A DNA stretch of 64,000 nucleotides, taken from Gordonia hankookensis. GTDB taxonomy: Bacteria; Actinomycetota; Actinomycetes; Mycobacteriales; Mycobacteriaceae. Both the position numbers and the translations under genes were made by a program. Within the stretch, counting starts at the first letter, position 1, and the number at the start of each line of letters is the position of its first letter. The stretch covers positions 1,178,001-1,242,000 of the forward strand of contig NZ_JACWMS010000002.1 of the NCBI RefSeq assembly GCF_014673215.1. Direction: 5' to 3'. Under the pieces are notes generated by a model. It saw only the letters and a list, made by a program, of their open reading frames with translations. It had not been told where the DNA came from and searched no databases. Shown one piece after another: positions 47,949 to 57,687 of the stretch.

Positions 47949-48662
47949 ATGAGCGAGGATGCACAGGGACGGTCCGACCCTATCCATCCACCGGACACCG
48001 CAGAACGCAGTGTCGTCGTTTGCGGCACCGCAGGCGGAGTTGGTACCTCGGTGGTTTCAGCTCTCCTGGCCGAATACCGTGCAGCGACCTCACTGGGTGG
48101 CGCGTCCTGGTGGGTTGACGCTGCGGGAAACGACGGAGATCTGCACCAGCGGCTTCGTGCAACAGGGGATGAGGCGTTGCTCCGAACGGCGTCGGGTACG
48201 GGATTACTCCCCGCCCCCGACGCTGCGGTCACCGATGTCGTTTTACACACATGGCGTTTCGGCGCCGTGCCCGTAGTCGATGCCGGATCGCGCCCTCTGA
48301 CGGTCCTGAGTGAGCTCGAGTCACCCGAATTACGTGACGTCACACCCGTTCTGGTCGTCGGTCCGCGTCCTGATCTCCTGAACCGCGCACGTGAGATCTT
48401 CACCGAATGGGATCAGGCCGGGGTGCTCGAACGCACCGTCGTGGTGGTCTGTTGTCAGGTACCGACTCTGAATCATCAAGCGCTCACCCAAATGCTCATC
48501 GACGTGGTGTCGGGCAGTGTCGCAGGCGTCATCGGGTTTGATTATGAGCCGGTGCTGGGTGGTGGCACTGCGCTCGATAGAGAAGCTCAGCGGGGGTTCG
48601 CACCCGGTTCATGGAATGCGTTTCGCGATCTGGCCGAGTTGACCAGCGGGAGACGCGCTTAG
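47949..48662 (+). CDS. MinD/CpaE-like P-loop-fold protein with degenerate Walker A
   Basis: A 237-residue soluble protein. The N-terminus reads SVVVCGTAGGVGTSVVSALL (~21-40), which aligns with the KGGxGKT Walker A of ParA/MinD proteins, but both signature lysines are missing (A and T instead). The following WWVDAAGNDGDLHQRL corresponds to the DLDP..G..... region, and VLVVGPRPDLLNRAREIF and VVVVCCQVPTLNHQAL look like the later core strands. Some CpaE/Ssd-type septum or secretion proteins also lack the lysine. It may bind nucleotide weakly or not at all. GGAG lies ~14 bases before the ATG. Its stop is about 100 bases from the convergent secreted protein C gene. Confidence 0.72.
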   Translation: MSEDAQGRSDPIHPPDTAERSVVVCGTAGGVGTSVVSALLAEYRAATSLGGASWWVDAAGNDGDLHQRLRATGDEALLRTASGTGLLPAPDAAVTDVVLHTWRFGAVPVVDAGSRPLTVLSELESPELRDVTPVLVVGPRPDLLNRAREIFTEWDQAGVLERTVVVVCCQVPTLNHQALTQMLIDVVSGSVAGVIGFDYEPVLGGGTALDREAQRGFAPGSWNAFRDLAELTSGRRA

Positions 48663-48762
48663 ACATCAGATCGTCTTTTTGGTGGCAGGTCCGGCCTCCG
48701 CGCGCGTCGAGAACCGCGACAACTGCAGACGGCCAATGAAGGATCTGACAAGACCAATTGAA

Positions 48763-49221
48763 TCAGGGAATGAGAACGAAATTTCTTGTGCCCCAGGACA
48801 GGCCATGAGTCTGGAAACCTAGTACGTGCAGACCCGAACCAGTGGGTAGCGTCAGGTGAACCGACCTTCCGCCCCGGGGTCCTGCGGTAACGGTCCGATT
48901 CCAACCCCCGCGAACGAAGTCCATGCCGACTTCGATGTTGACCCTGCAGACTGGATTGGCTCGCCAATGCGCACCGTCTCCTGCGAAGCTCCGCGGCGTG
49001 TACGTAACGAATGCTCGACCGGGCCGCGCCTGGTCGACATCGATGGCGACGTGTATCGCTCCGCGACACCCACTGTTTCCGCCCACTGCCCAAACATCCT
49101 CGCTGTATTGGCTGATCCTGGGCGCCGGGTGTGATGCCGCGGCAGCGGTTCCTGCGCCGATGGCCGGTACAACGACGAGTGCAACAGCAGCGCACAGCAG
49201 GGTCAGGGAACGATGGAACAC
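48763..49221 (-). CDS. Secreted two-cysteine protein C (paralogous family)
   Basis: A 152-residue paralogue of A and B, on the opposite strand. The signal peptide (SLTLLCAAVALVVVPAIGAGTAAA) ends near residue 28. The shared pattern is PRISQYSE, GNSGCRGAIHV, a SFAGDGAHW segment, NPVCRV, a GPRGGRS segment and LPTGSGLHV, ending FVLIP. GAAAGG lies 7 bases before the GTG at 49221. It is more divergent than A and B are from each other but keeps both cysteines. Confidence 0.75.
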   Translation of the reverse strand: MFHRSLTLLCAAVALVVVPAIGAGTAAAASHPAPRISQYSEDVWAVGGNSGCRGAIHVAIDVDQARPGRAFVTYTPRSFAGDGAHWRANPVCRVNIEVGMDFVRGGWNRTVTAGPRGGRSVHLTLPTGSGLHVLGFQTHGLSWGTRNFVLIP

Positions 49222-49377
49222 GCCAGGCCTTTCGATTCAGTTCACGGGCACAAGCCACTATGTCTTGCCGGTGATGCTAGCGAACCGCGTCAGCAAGCAA
49301 ACGATCACACCGGTCGGACCGCTCAAGTGTCAGTCACCCGAATGACTCTGCCGATCAGCAGCGCCTCTGGTGACCGC

Positions 49378-50511
49378 CTACGACCCCTGCCCAGCAATCC
49401 AGAAGTACGTGAGCAACGCCAGCACGACCACCGCGACGTAGAGCCAACCGATCCAGATGGCAACGCGCGCAAAGGGTTCACCGAGTTCACGACTACGCGC
49501 GATGCTCGCCCGTGAGCGGTAGCCCAGATAGAGGCCGATTGGTGCGGTGATCCCGAGGATTGAGAGCACCAACGCCCAGATGGCCGTCCGATTGGTCGGA
49601 CGGTTCGATGCCGGTGATCGGGAGGGCTGCGGTGGCGCGGTCTGGGTCCGTGGCGGCACGGGCTCCTCCGGAACGTCGTCGACGGGCTTGTTGATGGAAG
49701 CGGAGTAGGCGAGCGGGCGGGGTGTCTCGCTCTGTTCGGTCTTCGCGTCCGGCGTCGAGTCGACGGGACTGAAGTCGTCGGCAGGTCCGAGGAACGGCGC
49801 GGCACGGTTGACGGTCGTCTTTTCGTCGCCGGGTGGCGTGGCCGGTGCCCGCATCGTGGCGTCGGAGGATGCTGCAGCGTCAGGCGGTGACGCAGCTCGG
49901 GTCGGCGCGGCGCCAGGGGGTGGGCCACCGGGCTGCGGACCACCGGGCTGCGGACCACCGGGCGGCGGAGCGTCCGGCGCGGATCCGCGAGGACGAAGAC
50001 CACCAGGGGGCGGACCACCAGGGGGTGGGCCGCCACGGCCCGGAGGGGGCGGACGTTGTCCGGGAGGAGGTCGGTAGCCGGGAGGCGGGGGACCACCGCG
50101 ACGCGGAGGTGGAGCGTTGCGCGGTCCACCAGGGCCGGGGTTCCAGGGCGGAGTACCGCCACCGGGTCCACTGGTGCCAGGGCCCCCGCTGCCGCTGGAC
50201 GGGGGCGGAACCAGTCCTCGACCACTCGGTCCGCGTCGTCCCTGAGGTGGCGGGCCAGGCCTGCTCGCAGGTGGCGGTCCGGATTGAGGAGGGCGGGGAG
50301 TGCCACGGCCCGCCGGTGGTGGCGCGGCCGACCGCGACGGCCCGGAGGCCGGAGGCAGGGGGCCGGGCGCGGTGACCGGTGCGGTCGGGCGGCGTTCCCA
50401 CGGAGCCGGGACCTGTGGGTTCGGCGTCGCGGCGCTGCTGTCGTCGTCCTTCCCGCTGTCCGTGGGTTTCGGATTCGCGGGCGGACGCGAACTGTCGTCG
50501 GAGGTCACCAT
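49378..50511 (-). CDS. Proline-rich DUF4190-like membrane protein
   Basis: A 377-residue protein. The first ~290 residues are extremely rich in Pro, Gly, Arg and Ser (runs of PPPG and GGP repeats) and will be disordered. The C-terminal ~70 residues form a DUF4190-type unit: NRTAIWALVLSILGITAPIGLYLGYRS (span 1), a short basic loop with RASIARSRELGEPFARVAIWIG, and VAVVVLALLTYFWIA (span 2). Such proteins occur near growth-zone genes in actinobacteria, but the role is not established. The ATG at 50511 (or GTG 50508) has no ribosome site, and an AT-rich TAATTT lies a few bases upstream, so a leaderless transcript is possible. Confidence 0.75.
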   Translation of the reverse strand: MVTSDDSSRPPANPKPTDSGKDDDSSAATPNPQVPAPWERRPTAPVTAPGPLPPASGPSRSAAPPPAGRGTPRPPQSGPPPASRPGPPPQGRRGPSGRGLVPPPSSGSGGPGTSGPGGGTPPWNPGPGGPRNAPPPRRGGPPPPGYRPPPGQRPPPPGRGGPPPGGPPPGGLRPRGSAPDAPPPGGPQPGGPQPGGPPPGAAPTRAASPPDAAASSDATMRAPATPPGDEKTTVNRAAPFLGPADDFSPVDSTPDAKTEQSETPRPLAYSASINKPVDDVPEEPVPPRTQTAPPQPSRSPASNRPTNRTAIWALVLSILGITAPIGLYLGYRSRASIARSRELGEPFARVAIWIGWLYVAVVVLALLTYFWIAGQGS

Positions 50512-50590
50512 TACAAATTACCGGTGTGGGCGCGGCGACCGCGCCGCTACCGCTGGGTCGTTCGTCGCAGTGGGCTGGGCTGAGTGGCTT

Positions 50591-50794
50591 TCATGACGCC
50601 GCCGGGGCCGAATCCCCCGATGTGGCGTTGAGGTCCTCGACCCGGGGGACGGTCGCGGATACCGGTGCCGGTTCGCGACGTGAGCGTCGGACGATGACCA
50701 CTGCTACCGCGGTCGCGAGCAGGGAGGCCACGACCGACACCGCGGCCCACACATACTTGTTCGGCATGCCCACCAGCGTGCCAGCCCGACTCAT
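50591..50794 (-). CDS. Short CwsA-like membrane protein
   Basis: A 67-residue single-span protein in the place of cwsA (Rv0008c), a mycobacterial division/morphogenesis protein that interacts with CrgA and Wag31. It matches only the C-terminal part of CwsA: a span ([23 protein letters not shown]) followed by RRSRREPAP and a short tail. The ~100-residue N-terminal cytoplasmic part of mycobacterial CwsA is absent, and no remnant is seen upstream. GAGG lies 9 bases before the ATG at 50794; the ATG at 50767 is an alternative. It is divergent from ppiA. Identity with CwsA rests mainly on position. Confidence 0.6.
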   Translation of the reverse strand: MSRAGTLVGMPNKYVWAAVSVVASLLATAVAVVIVRRSRREPAPVSATVPRVEDLNATSGDSAPAAS

Positions 50795-50911
50795 CGCCTG
50801 TCACCTCGGACGTGTCCGACATGTTCGGGCAGGACGCCTATCGGGCTATACGCGGGGGCATGTTCGCGGACGGCAGAGTGCAGACCTGGCGTCAAGTGGT
50901 TGGATGGAGAC

Positions 50912-51433
50912 GTGACTACTCAGAAGCAGACCGCGACACTTCACACCAATCGCGGCGACATCGTTGTCGAACTCTTCCCCAACCACGCACCCAAGACCGT
51001 GGCCAACTTCACCGGCCTGGCTGACGGCTCAAAGGAGTACAGCCAGCCGAACGCCTCCGGCGGTGACAGCGGCCCGTTCTACGACGGCTCGGTCTTCCAT
51101 CGCGTCATCGAGGGCTTCATGGTCCAGGGCGGCGACCCGACCGGCACCGGCCGCGGTGGCCCTGGCTACCAGTTCGAAGACGAGTTCCACCCGGAACTGC
51201 AGTTCGACCGCCCGTACCTGCTGGCCATGGCCAACGCCGGGCCGGGCACCAACGGTTCGCAGTTCTTCATCACGGTCGGACCGACCCCGCACCTGAATCG
51301 CCGCCACACCATTTTCGGTGAGGTCGTCGATCCCGCTTCGCAGCAGGTTGTCGACGCCATCGCGACCACGTCGACCGACCGCTCGGATCGTCCGCTCGAC
51401 GAGGTGGTCATCCAGAAGATCGAAATCAACTGA
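50912..51433 (+). CDS. ppiA: Peptidyl-prolyl cis-trans isomerase (cyclophilin)
   Basis: A 173-residue cytoplasmic cyclophilin, as Rv0009 of M. tuberculosis. The family core is clear: [22 protein letters not shown] (~58-79, with the catalytic arginine), [27 protein letters not shown] (~100-119) and [11 protein letters not shown]. No signal peptide is present. GTG at 50912 ([15 protein letters not shown]) matches the family start; a TTG at 50900 is in frame. The stop overlaps a CTG that could begin the rhomboid protein. Confidence 0.96.
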   Translation: MTTQKQTATLHTNRGDIVVELFPNHAPKTVANFTGLADGSKEYSQPNASGGDSGPFYDGSVFHRVIEGFMVQGGDPTGTGRGGPGYQFEDEFHPELQFDRPYLLAMANAGPGTNGSQFFITVGPTPHLNRRHTIFGEVVDPASQQVVDAIATTSTDRSDRPLDEVVIQKIEIN

Positions 51434-51480
51434 TCGGCCCGCAACAACCCGGACCTCAGTACGCCGCCGGCTCACCGGCG

Positions 51481-52374
51481 GTGTGCTTCCGGCATCCCGA
51501 CCGCCCGACCGGCCTGGCGTGCAGCCGCTGCGGACGACCCGCATGCCCGGAATGTCTGCGTCCGGCGGCGGTCGGCCAGCACTGCGTTGACTGCCTGCGC
51601 AATGACGGTGTCCAGAAGTCAGTGACGCGACCGACGTTCGCCGACCGCGGCATCCGCCCGATGGTGACGAAGCCCATGGTGGCGGCCCGCCCGTACGCGA
51701 CGTACGGCCTGATCGCGGTCAATCTCGTCGTCTTCGCCATCTGCGCGATGCAGGCGAAGGGCGTCGACATGGTCCGATCGCCGCTGTTCGTCGATTGGGC
51801 GCTGGTGAAGCCCTGGGTCGCCGACGGCGACTATTGGCGATTGCTCACGGCCGGATTCCTGCACTTCTCGGTCACCCACATCGCGCTCAACATGATCTCG
51901 CTGTACATCCTCGGGCGTGACCTCGAGCTCGCGATCGGCATCCCGCGCTACCTGGCTGTCTACGTGACATCGCTGCTCGGTGGCAGCGCGGCCGTGATGG
52001 TGTTCGGATCGGTTGCCGTCAACGCCGGGGCATCGGGCGCCATCTACGGTCTGATGGGCGCAGTGCTGGTCATCGTGCTGAAGGCGCGGGTCTCACCGGT
52101 CCCGGTGATCTCGATCATCGCGCTCAACCTGGTCCTGTCGGTGACCATTCCCGGAATCTCACTGCTGGCTCACGTCGGCGGCCTGGTCTTCGGCGCAGCG
52201 GCCGCCGCGGGCATCATCTTCCTGCCGCAATGGGTGCTCTCGCCGCAGCACCGTTCGGCCACGTCCGTCAGTCGGGTGGGCTGGACCAGTGTTGTGGTGC
52301 TGCTCGTCATCGCGCTGGCCATCGGTATCGGCGCGGGGGTCGTGTACGCGAACTCGCACGTCCTGGTCGGCTGA
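51481..52374 (+). CDS. Rhomboid-family intramembrane serine protease
   Basis: A 297-residue intramembrane protease. The N-terminal zinc-ribbon-like part (CFRHPDRPTGLACSRCGRPACPECLR, ... HCVDC) is followed by six or seven spans. Rhomboid motifs are HIALNMISLYILG (span 2), the catalytic GASGAIYGLMGA with serine near residue 184, and the histidine in LLAHVGGLVFG (~230). It cleaves membrane proteins within the bilayer; no substrate is known. The only usual start is GTG 51481, placing the first ribbon cysteine at residue 2. Homologues usually have about 15 residues before it, and the frame is open back to a CTG at 51430 that overlaps the ppiA stop. Confidence 0.9.
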   Translation: MCFRHPDRPTGLACSRCGRPACPECLRPAAVGQHCVDCLRNDGVQKSVTRPTFADRGIRPMVTKPMVAARPYATYGLIAVNLVVFAICAMQAKGVDMVRSPLFVDWALVKPWVADGDYWRLLTAGFLHFSVTHIALNMISLYILGRDLELAIGIPRYLAVYVTSLLGGSAAVMVFGSVAVNAGASGAIYGLMGAVLVIVLKARVSPVPVISIIALNLVLSVTIPGISLLAHVGGLVFGAAAAAGIIFLPQWVLSPQHRSATSVSRVGWTSVVVLLVIALAIGIGAGVVYANSHVLVG

Positions 52375-52390
52375 CGACGCGGCAGCGCGA

Positions 52391-52894
52391 CTACTTGCGC
52401 TGATCCTCGACGACGAAGCCGGCGCGCCGGAGGTCGTCGGCGACATCCCCGAGGTCTGCGCCGAGATCCCATCGGCTGAACACCACCAGGCGCGTGTCCT
52501 CACGCAGGCCGTCCGCGGGTGCCGTCGACGGCGCGTCGTCGCGCAGTACATCGAACTCCAGCTGACCGGTCCGTCGGCCGATGCGCCGGAAGTCGATCAG
52601 ACGGATTCTGTCGATCCGATCCCGCGGATACGTGTGGGTGCCACTGAGGGTGCGCACCGTGATCGCCGGCTGTGGATCATCAGTCGTCGCGGCGAGGCGT
52701 GGACGTATCCACAGGGCGTATCCCGCGAAGCCCAACAGCAGCAGCGCGGCGAACCCCATCAACACCACACCCACCGGGTCAGAAGCGGTCAATACCGCCG
52801 CGACCAGCAGAATCAGCCCCCCAGCGGCAAGCGTGAATGCGGCAGGTCGTGGTGTGGACCATTCGAGTGTGGACAGATCGGCTGAGTTATCCAC
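52391..52894 (-). CDS. PH-domain membrane protein (Rv0010c-like)
   Basis: A 167-residue protein in the place of Rv0010c. It has two hydrophobic spans (PAAFTLAAGGLILLVAAVL, GVVLMGFAALLLLGFAGYALW) and then a small bacterial PH domain (~68-165: PAITVRTLSGTHTYPRDRIDRIRLIDFRRIGRRTGQLEFDV). The function is unknown. The GTG at 52894 lies within TTATCCACA (read on the plus strand) and the gene is preceded by a pair of 29-base direct repeats, so its promoter region is unusual. Confidence 0.82.
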   Translation of the reverse strand: MDNSADLSTLEWSTPRPAAFTLAAGGLILLVAAVLTASDPVGVVLMGFAALLLLGFAGYALWIRPRLAATTDDPQPAITVRTLSGTHTYPRDRIDRIRLIDFRRIGRRTGQLEFDVLRDDAPSTAPADGLREDTRLVVFSRWDLGADLGDVADDLRRAGFVVEDQRK

Positions 52895-52904
52895 AGGACT
52901 TACT

Positions 52905-52966
52905 CACAGTGGGGATGAGTTACACACATGTGATTTCCACAGTGTGGATGAATTACACACATGTGA
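52905..52966. repeat. Pair of 29-bp direct repeats upstream of PH-domain gene
   Basis: Two near-identical copies (27 of 29 bases) lie at 52905-52933 and 52938-52966, 33 bases apart. Both contain GGATGA(G/A)TTACACACATGTGA, which ends in the CACATGTG palindrome. They fill the gap between the crgA stop and the PH gene start. Confidence 0.8.
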
Positions 52967-52986
52967 GTCGGGTTCGACACCGGTGG

Positions 52987-53277
52987 TCAGCGCCACCGCA
53001 TCGTCATCAGCAGACCCACCACCATCAGGGCGAATCCGATCAAGAAGTTCCACGGGCCGAGGTTGTACATCCAGTGCAGGGCCTTGCCCTCGGCGCCCAG
53101 CGCCGACGGTGTCGCGACGAGGTAGAACACGATGAGCCAGGCGAGGCCGAGCAGCATCAGTCCGAGCATGATCCACACGTAGATGTTGCTCGATGGTCCG
53201 GCCTTCACCTTGACCGGCGTACGGCTGGCCGGGTTGATGGTGTAGTCGGTCTTCTTCCGGACTTTTGACTTCGGCAT
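52987..53277 (-). CDS. crgA: Cell division protein CrgA
   Basis: A 96-residue two-span protein that scaffolds divisome parts (FtsZ, PBPs, CwsA in mycobacteria). It begins [14 protein letters not shown], has span 1 ([22 protein letters not shown]), a loop with [15 protein letters not shown], and span 2 ([13 protein letters not shown]). The length and sequence are typical. It is divergent from trpG across about 220 bases. Confidence 0.96.
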   Translation of the reverse strand: MPKSKVRKKTDYTINPASRTPVKVKAGPSSNIYVWIMLGLMLLGLAWLIVFYLVATPSALGAEGKALHWMYNLGPWNFLIGFALMVVGLLMTMRWR

Positions 53278-53495
53278 GACTTCCTTTGTAGTGCTGAACA
53301 GCGCGTCGGGCTGTCGGTCGGCGCGACGGTGCCGGAGATGGCCCGCATCGGGAGCCGGCGGTCCGTCGCTCTCGCAAGAGTTCTGTGTCTACGGTATCTC
53401 ACCAGGTAGCTGACCCGACAATGTCGCGATTCCGACGTCGGGCGGCCCGGAAAACCGGGTGACCCGTCTGTGGGTGCCCGCGGTAGCCTGACGGG

Positions 53496-54179
53496 GTGAA
53501 TCAGCCGTCTGCGCACGTGGGAGCCGGAAACACCTCCGGCCGCATCCTGGTCATCGACAATTACGACAGCTTCGTCTACAACCTGGTCCAGTATCTGGGT
53601 CAGCTGGGCGTGGAGGCCGTGGTGTGGCGCAACGACGACCCGCAGCTCGACGACCCGACCGCCGCGACCGAGGGCTTCGACGGCGTGCTCCTGAGCCCCG
53701 GACCAGGTACCCCGCAGCGCGCGGGCGCGACGATCCCGATGGTCGGCGTGGCACGGGAGACCGGCATACCGCTCCTCGGCGTGTGCCTCGGCCACCAGGC
53801 GATCGGCGCGGCGTTCGGTGGCACCGTCGACCGCGCGCCCGAACTCCTCCACGGCAAGACATCGCTGGTGTTCCACGACGACGCGGGTGTGCTCGTCGGA
53901 CTGCCGGATCCGTTCACCGCGACGCGGTATCACTCGCTGACGGTCCTGCCGGAGACGATCCCGGACGAGCTGGTCGTGACCGGCCGTACCGAGTCGGGCA
54001 TCGTGATGGCCATGGCGCACCGCGAACTGCCGATCCACGGGGTGCAGTTCCATCCCGAGAGTGTCCTCACACAGGGCGGTCACCGGATGCTGGCCAACTG
54101 GCTGGCGGTCTGCGGCGTCCACATCGACGAATCGCGGGTGGCCGTTCTCGAGGCGGAGATGGCCGCCGCGGTCGGCTGA
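53496..54179 (+). CDS. trpG: Glutamine amidotransferase of anthranilate/aminodeoxychorismate synthase
   Basis: A 227-residue class I glutamine amidotransferase. Motifs are ILVIDNYDSFVYNLVQYL, LLSPGPGTP, the catalytic cysteine in GVCLGHQAIGAAFGG (~96) and the catalytic His/Glu in HGVQFHPESVL (~183-187). It releases ammonia for TrpE or PabB; which of the two it serves cannot be told from sequence. It corresponds to Rv0013. No synthase partner is adjacent; it is convergent with pknB. Confidence 0.93.
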   Translation: MNQPSAHVGAGNTSGRILVIDNYDSFVYNLVQYLGQLGVEAVVWRNDDPQLDDPTAATEGFDGVLLSPGPGTPQRAGATIPMVGVARETGIPLLGVCLGHQAIGAAFGGTVDRAPELLHGKTSLVFHDDAGVLVGLPDPFTATRYHSLTVLPETIPDELVVTGRTESGIVMAMAHRELPIHGVQFHPESVLTQGGHRMLANWLAVCGVHIDESRVAVLEAEMAAAVG

Positions 54180-54185
54180 CCGCGG

Positions 54186-54228
54186 GATCTCGATACGGCT
54201 CCTCGCTGCGCTCGTCGCCTACTCGATC
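54186..54228. repeat. REP-like palindrome between trpG and pknB
   Basis: GATCTCGATACGG, then CTCCTCGCTGCGCTCGTCG, then CCTACTCGATC: an imperfect palindrome with a GCTGCGC core. It is a convergent intergenic region and may act as a terminator or be a dispersed repeat. A GGCGGGTGGCG pair follows (54229-54256). Confidence 0.5.
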
Positions 54229-54275
54229 GGCGGGTGGCGATTCGGTCGGCGGGTGGCGGGTGACCGGGGACCGGA

Positions 54276-56207
54276 TCAGCCGGGCAGCAGACTGCCCTGA
54301 CCGACGACGATCGAGACCGAGCCGTTCTTGCGTACGCGTGCCCCGGCATCGGGCTCCTGGCCGACCACTTTGCCGTCATCGGAGCTGGTTATCGGGACGT
54401 TCCGCGTCGACCGCGTGAGCGTGGTGTCCTCCCAGCCGGCCGCGGCGAGCGACTGGCGGGCCTGTGCGGGGGTCTGCCCGCGCAGGTTGGGCATCACGAA
54501 CATGTTGCCGCGCGACACGACGATCTGCACGGTCGAGCCCTGTTCCACGGTGGTACCGGCCGACGGTGAACTGCTGACGACCTGACCGGCCGGCAATTCG
54601 GAGTCGCCGGCGACCGAGACGACCTTCAGGTTGACCTGCTCCAACACGGTGCGCGCCGCGTCCTCGGTCTGACCGGTGACGTCGGGGACGGTGATCTCCC
54701 GCGGGCCGTTGCCCACATGGACCACCACGGCGCCGTTCACCGGGGCCTCGGCGCCGATCGGCGGCGTGGTGCTCACGACCTTGTCCTTGAGGTCGGCACT
54801 GGAGTCGACCCGATCGGTCTTCACATTCGAGAAGCCCAGGACGCGTAACGCCTCGGTGGCCTCATCCGGGGTCTGGCCCTGTAAATCGGGCATCTGGTGT
54901 CGCTGAGGGCCGGTCGAGATGTACAGCGTGATCTCGGATCCCTGCGCGGCCAGCACGTTCTCGGCCGGGGTGGATCGCGTCGCCGAACCGGCGGCGACGT
55001 CCAGGCTGGGTTCCTCGAGCTGTTTCACCTTGAAACCGGCCTTTTCCAGGCTGTCCCGCGCGTCCGTCAGGGACTTCCCCGCGACGGCGGGTACCGGCAC
55101 CTGCCGGGCCGAGTCCGAGCTCCACGGCGACCACAGCAACAGCCCGGCAAGCAGGACCACCACAGCCGCGACGGCACCGATCACCGGACCACGGATACGG
55201 CGCCGCGCCGGTCCGGCGTCGTCACCGTCACCGTCGGCGTCGTCACGCCGGTGGTTTCCGCTGCCACGTCGGACACCGGCGTCGGCAGCCAGGGCGCGGC
55301 GCGGGCCGCTGTCCATGAACTCGGTACGGTCCTCGTCGGACAGCAGCATCGGCGCCGACGGTTTGCCGCCGGCGAGCACCTTGATGAGGTCGGATCGCAG
55401 GTCGGCGGCCGACTGGTACCGGTTGGCGGGGTTCTTGCTCATCGCCTTGAGCACCACGGAGTCCAGCTCGCGCGGGATCTCCGGACGGATCGACGACGGC
55501 CAGGGCGGGTCTTCGTGCACGTGCTGGTGCGCGACCGCAACGGGCGAGTCGCCGGTGAACGGAGGTTCGCCGGTGAGCAACTCGAACAGCACGCAGCCCA
55601 TCGAGTAGATGTCACTGCGCGGATCGACCTTGATGCCGCGCGCCTGCTCCGGCGACAGATACTGCGCAGTGCCCATGACCGCCGACGTCTGCGTCATCGT
55701 CGACGTCGAGTCGCTCATCGCGCGCGCGATGCCGAAGTCCATCACCTTCACGGCGCCGGACTTGTCGATCATCACGTTGGCGGGCTTCATGTCGCGATGC
55801 ACGATGCCGTTGCGGTGTGAGAAGTCCATTGCGGCAGCCACATCGGCCATCCAGGTCATCGCCTGTCGCGGCGACACCTGTCCGTTGGCCCGGAGCACGT
55901 CGCGCAGCGTCTCGCCGTCGACGTACTCCATCACGATGAACGGGAGCGGGCCGTCCTCGGTCTCGGCCTCACCGGTGTCGAACACCTGCACGATGGTCGG
56001 GTGGTTCAGCTTCGCCGCGTTCTGTGCCTCGCGGCGGAATCGGAGATAGAAGGTGGGGTCGCGGGCCAGATCGGCGCGCAGCACCTTGACCGCGACGTCA
56101 CGGTGAAGTCGGAGATCCCGGGCAAAATGGACTTCCGACATCCCGCCGAATCCGAGCGTCTCACCGAGCTCGTAACGATCGGACAGATGGTGCGGTGTCG
56201 ACATCAC
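54276..56207 (-). CDS. pknB: Ser/Thr protein kinase PknB with PASTA repeats
   Basis: A 643-residue transmembrane kinase. Kinase domain ~10-275: GFGGMSEV glycine loop, VAVKVL lysine, HRDMKPANVMI, DFGIA, the activation loop with STSTMTQTSAVMGTAQYLSPEQ, and DIYSMGC. A juxtamembrane linker and span follow (VIGAVAAVVVLLAGLLLW, ~340-360), then four PASTA units to the C-terminus (SDSARQVPVPAVAGKSL..., HQMPDLQGQTPDEA..., REITVPDVTGQTEDA..., FVMPNLRGQTPAQA...). It senses peptidoglycan fragments and phosphorylates cell-wall regulators such as CwlM. The start is GTG 56207 or ATG 56204. Last gene of the fhaB-pstP-rodA-pbpA-pknA-pknB run. Confidence 0.96.
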   Translation of the reverse strand: MMSTPHHLSDRYELGETLGFGGMSEVHFARDLRLHRDVAVKVLRADLARDPTFYLRFRREAQNAAKLNHPTIVQVFDTGEAETEDGPLPFIVMEYVDGETLRDVLRANGQVSPRQAMTWMADVAAAMDFSHRNGIVHRDMKPANVMIDKSGAVKVMDFGIARAMSDSTSTMTQTSAVMGTAQYLSPEQARGIKVDPRSDIYSMGCVLFELLTGEPPFTGDSPVAVAHQHVHEDPPWPSSIRPEIPRELDSVVLKAMSKNPANRYQSAADLRSDLIKVLAGGKPSAPMLLSDEDRTEFMDSGPRRALAADAGVRRGSGNHRRDDADGDGDDAGPARRRIRGPVIGAVAAVVVLLAGLLLWSPWSSDSARQVPVPAVAGKSLTDARDSLEKAGFKVKQLEEPSLDVAAGSATRSTPAENVLAAQGSEITLYISTGPQRHQMPDLQGQTPDEATEALRVLGFSNVKTDRVDSSADLKDKVVSTTPPIGAEAPVNGAVVVHVGNGPREITVPDVTGQTEDAARTVLEQVNLKVVSVAGDSELPAGQVVSSSPSAGTTVEQGSTVQIVVSRGNMFVMPNLRGQTPAQARQSLAAAGWEDTTLTRSTRNVPITSSDDGKVVGQEPDAGARVRKNGSVSIVVGQGSLLPG

Positions 56208-56310
56208 CTTGCGCTCACCATCTTTCGCTGCTCGCGATCGTCCGGACGGTGACCGGGCATGATTGCCCGGACCGCGCGTGGAAACGACACCTCATCCATT
56301 ATCGGTCAAC

Positions 56311-57686
<1,376 letters not shown>

Positions 57687-57687
<1 letters not shown>

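Noticed and set aside
47524-47952. A 142-codon frame covering the degraded zipper-gene copy
   Set aside because: Its end is explained by the frameshifted remnant and the rest has no support; it also overlaps the start of the MinD-like gene.
52887-52895. TTATCCACA as a functional DnaA box
   Set aside because: A single box far from oriC, overlapping a start codon; chance occurrence is likely, so it is only mentioned with the repeats.
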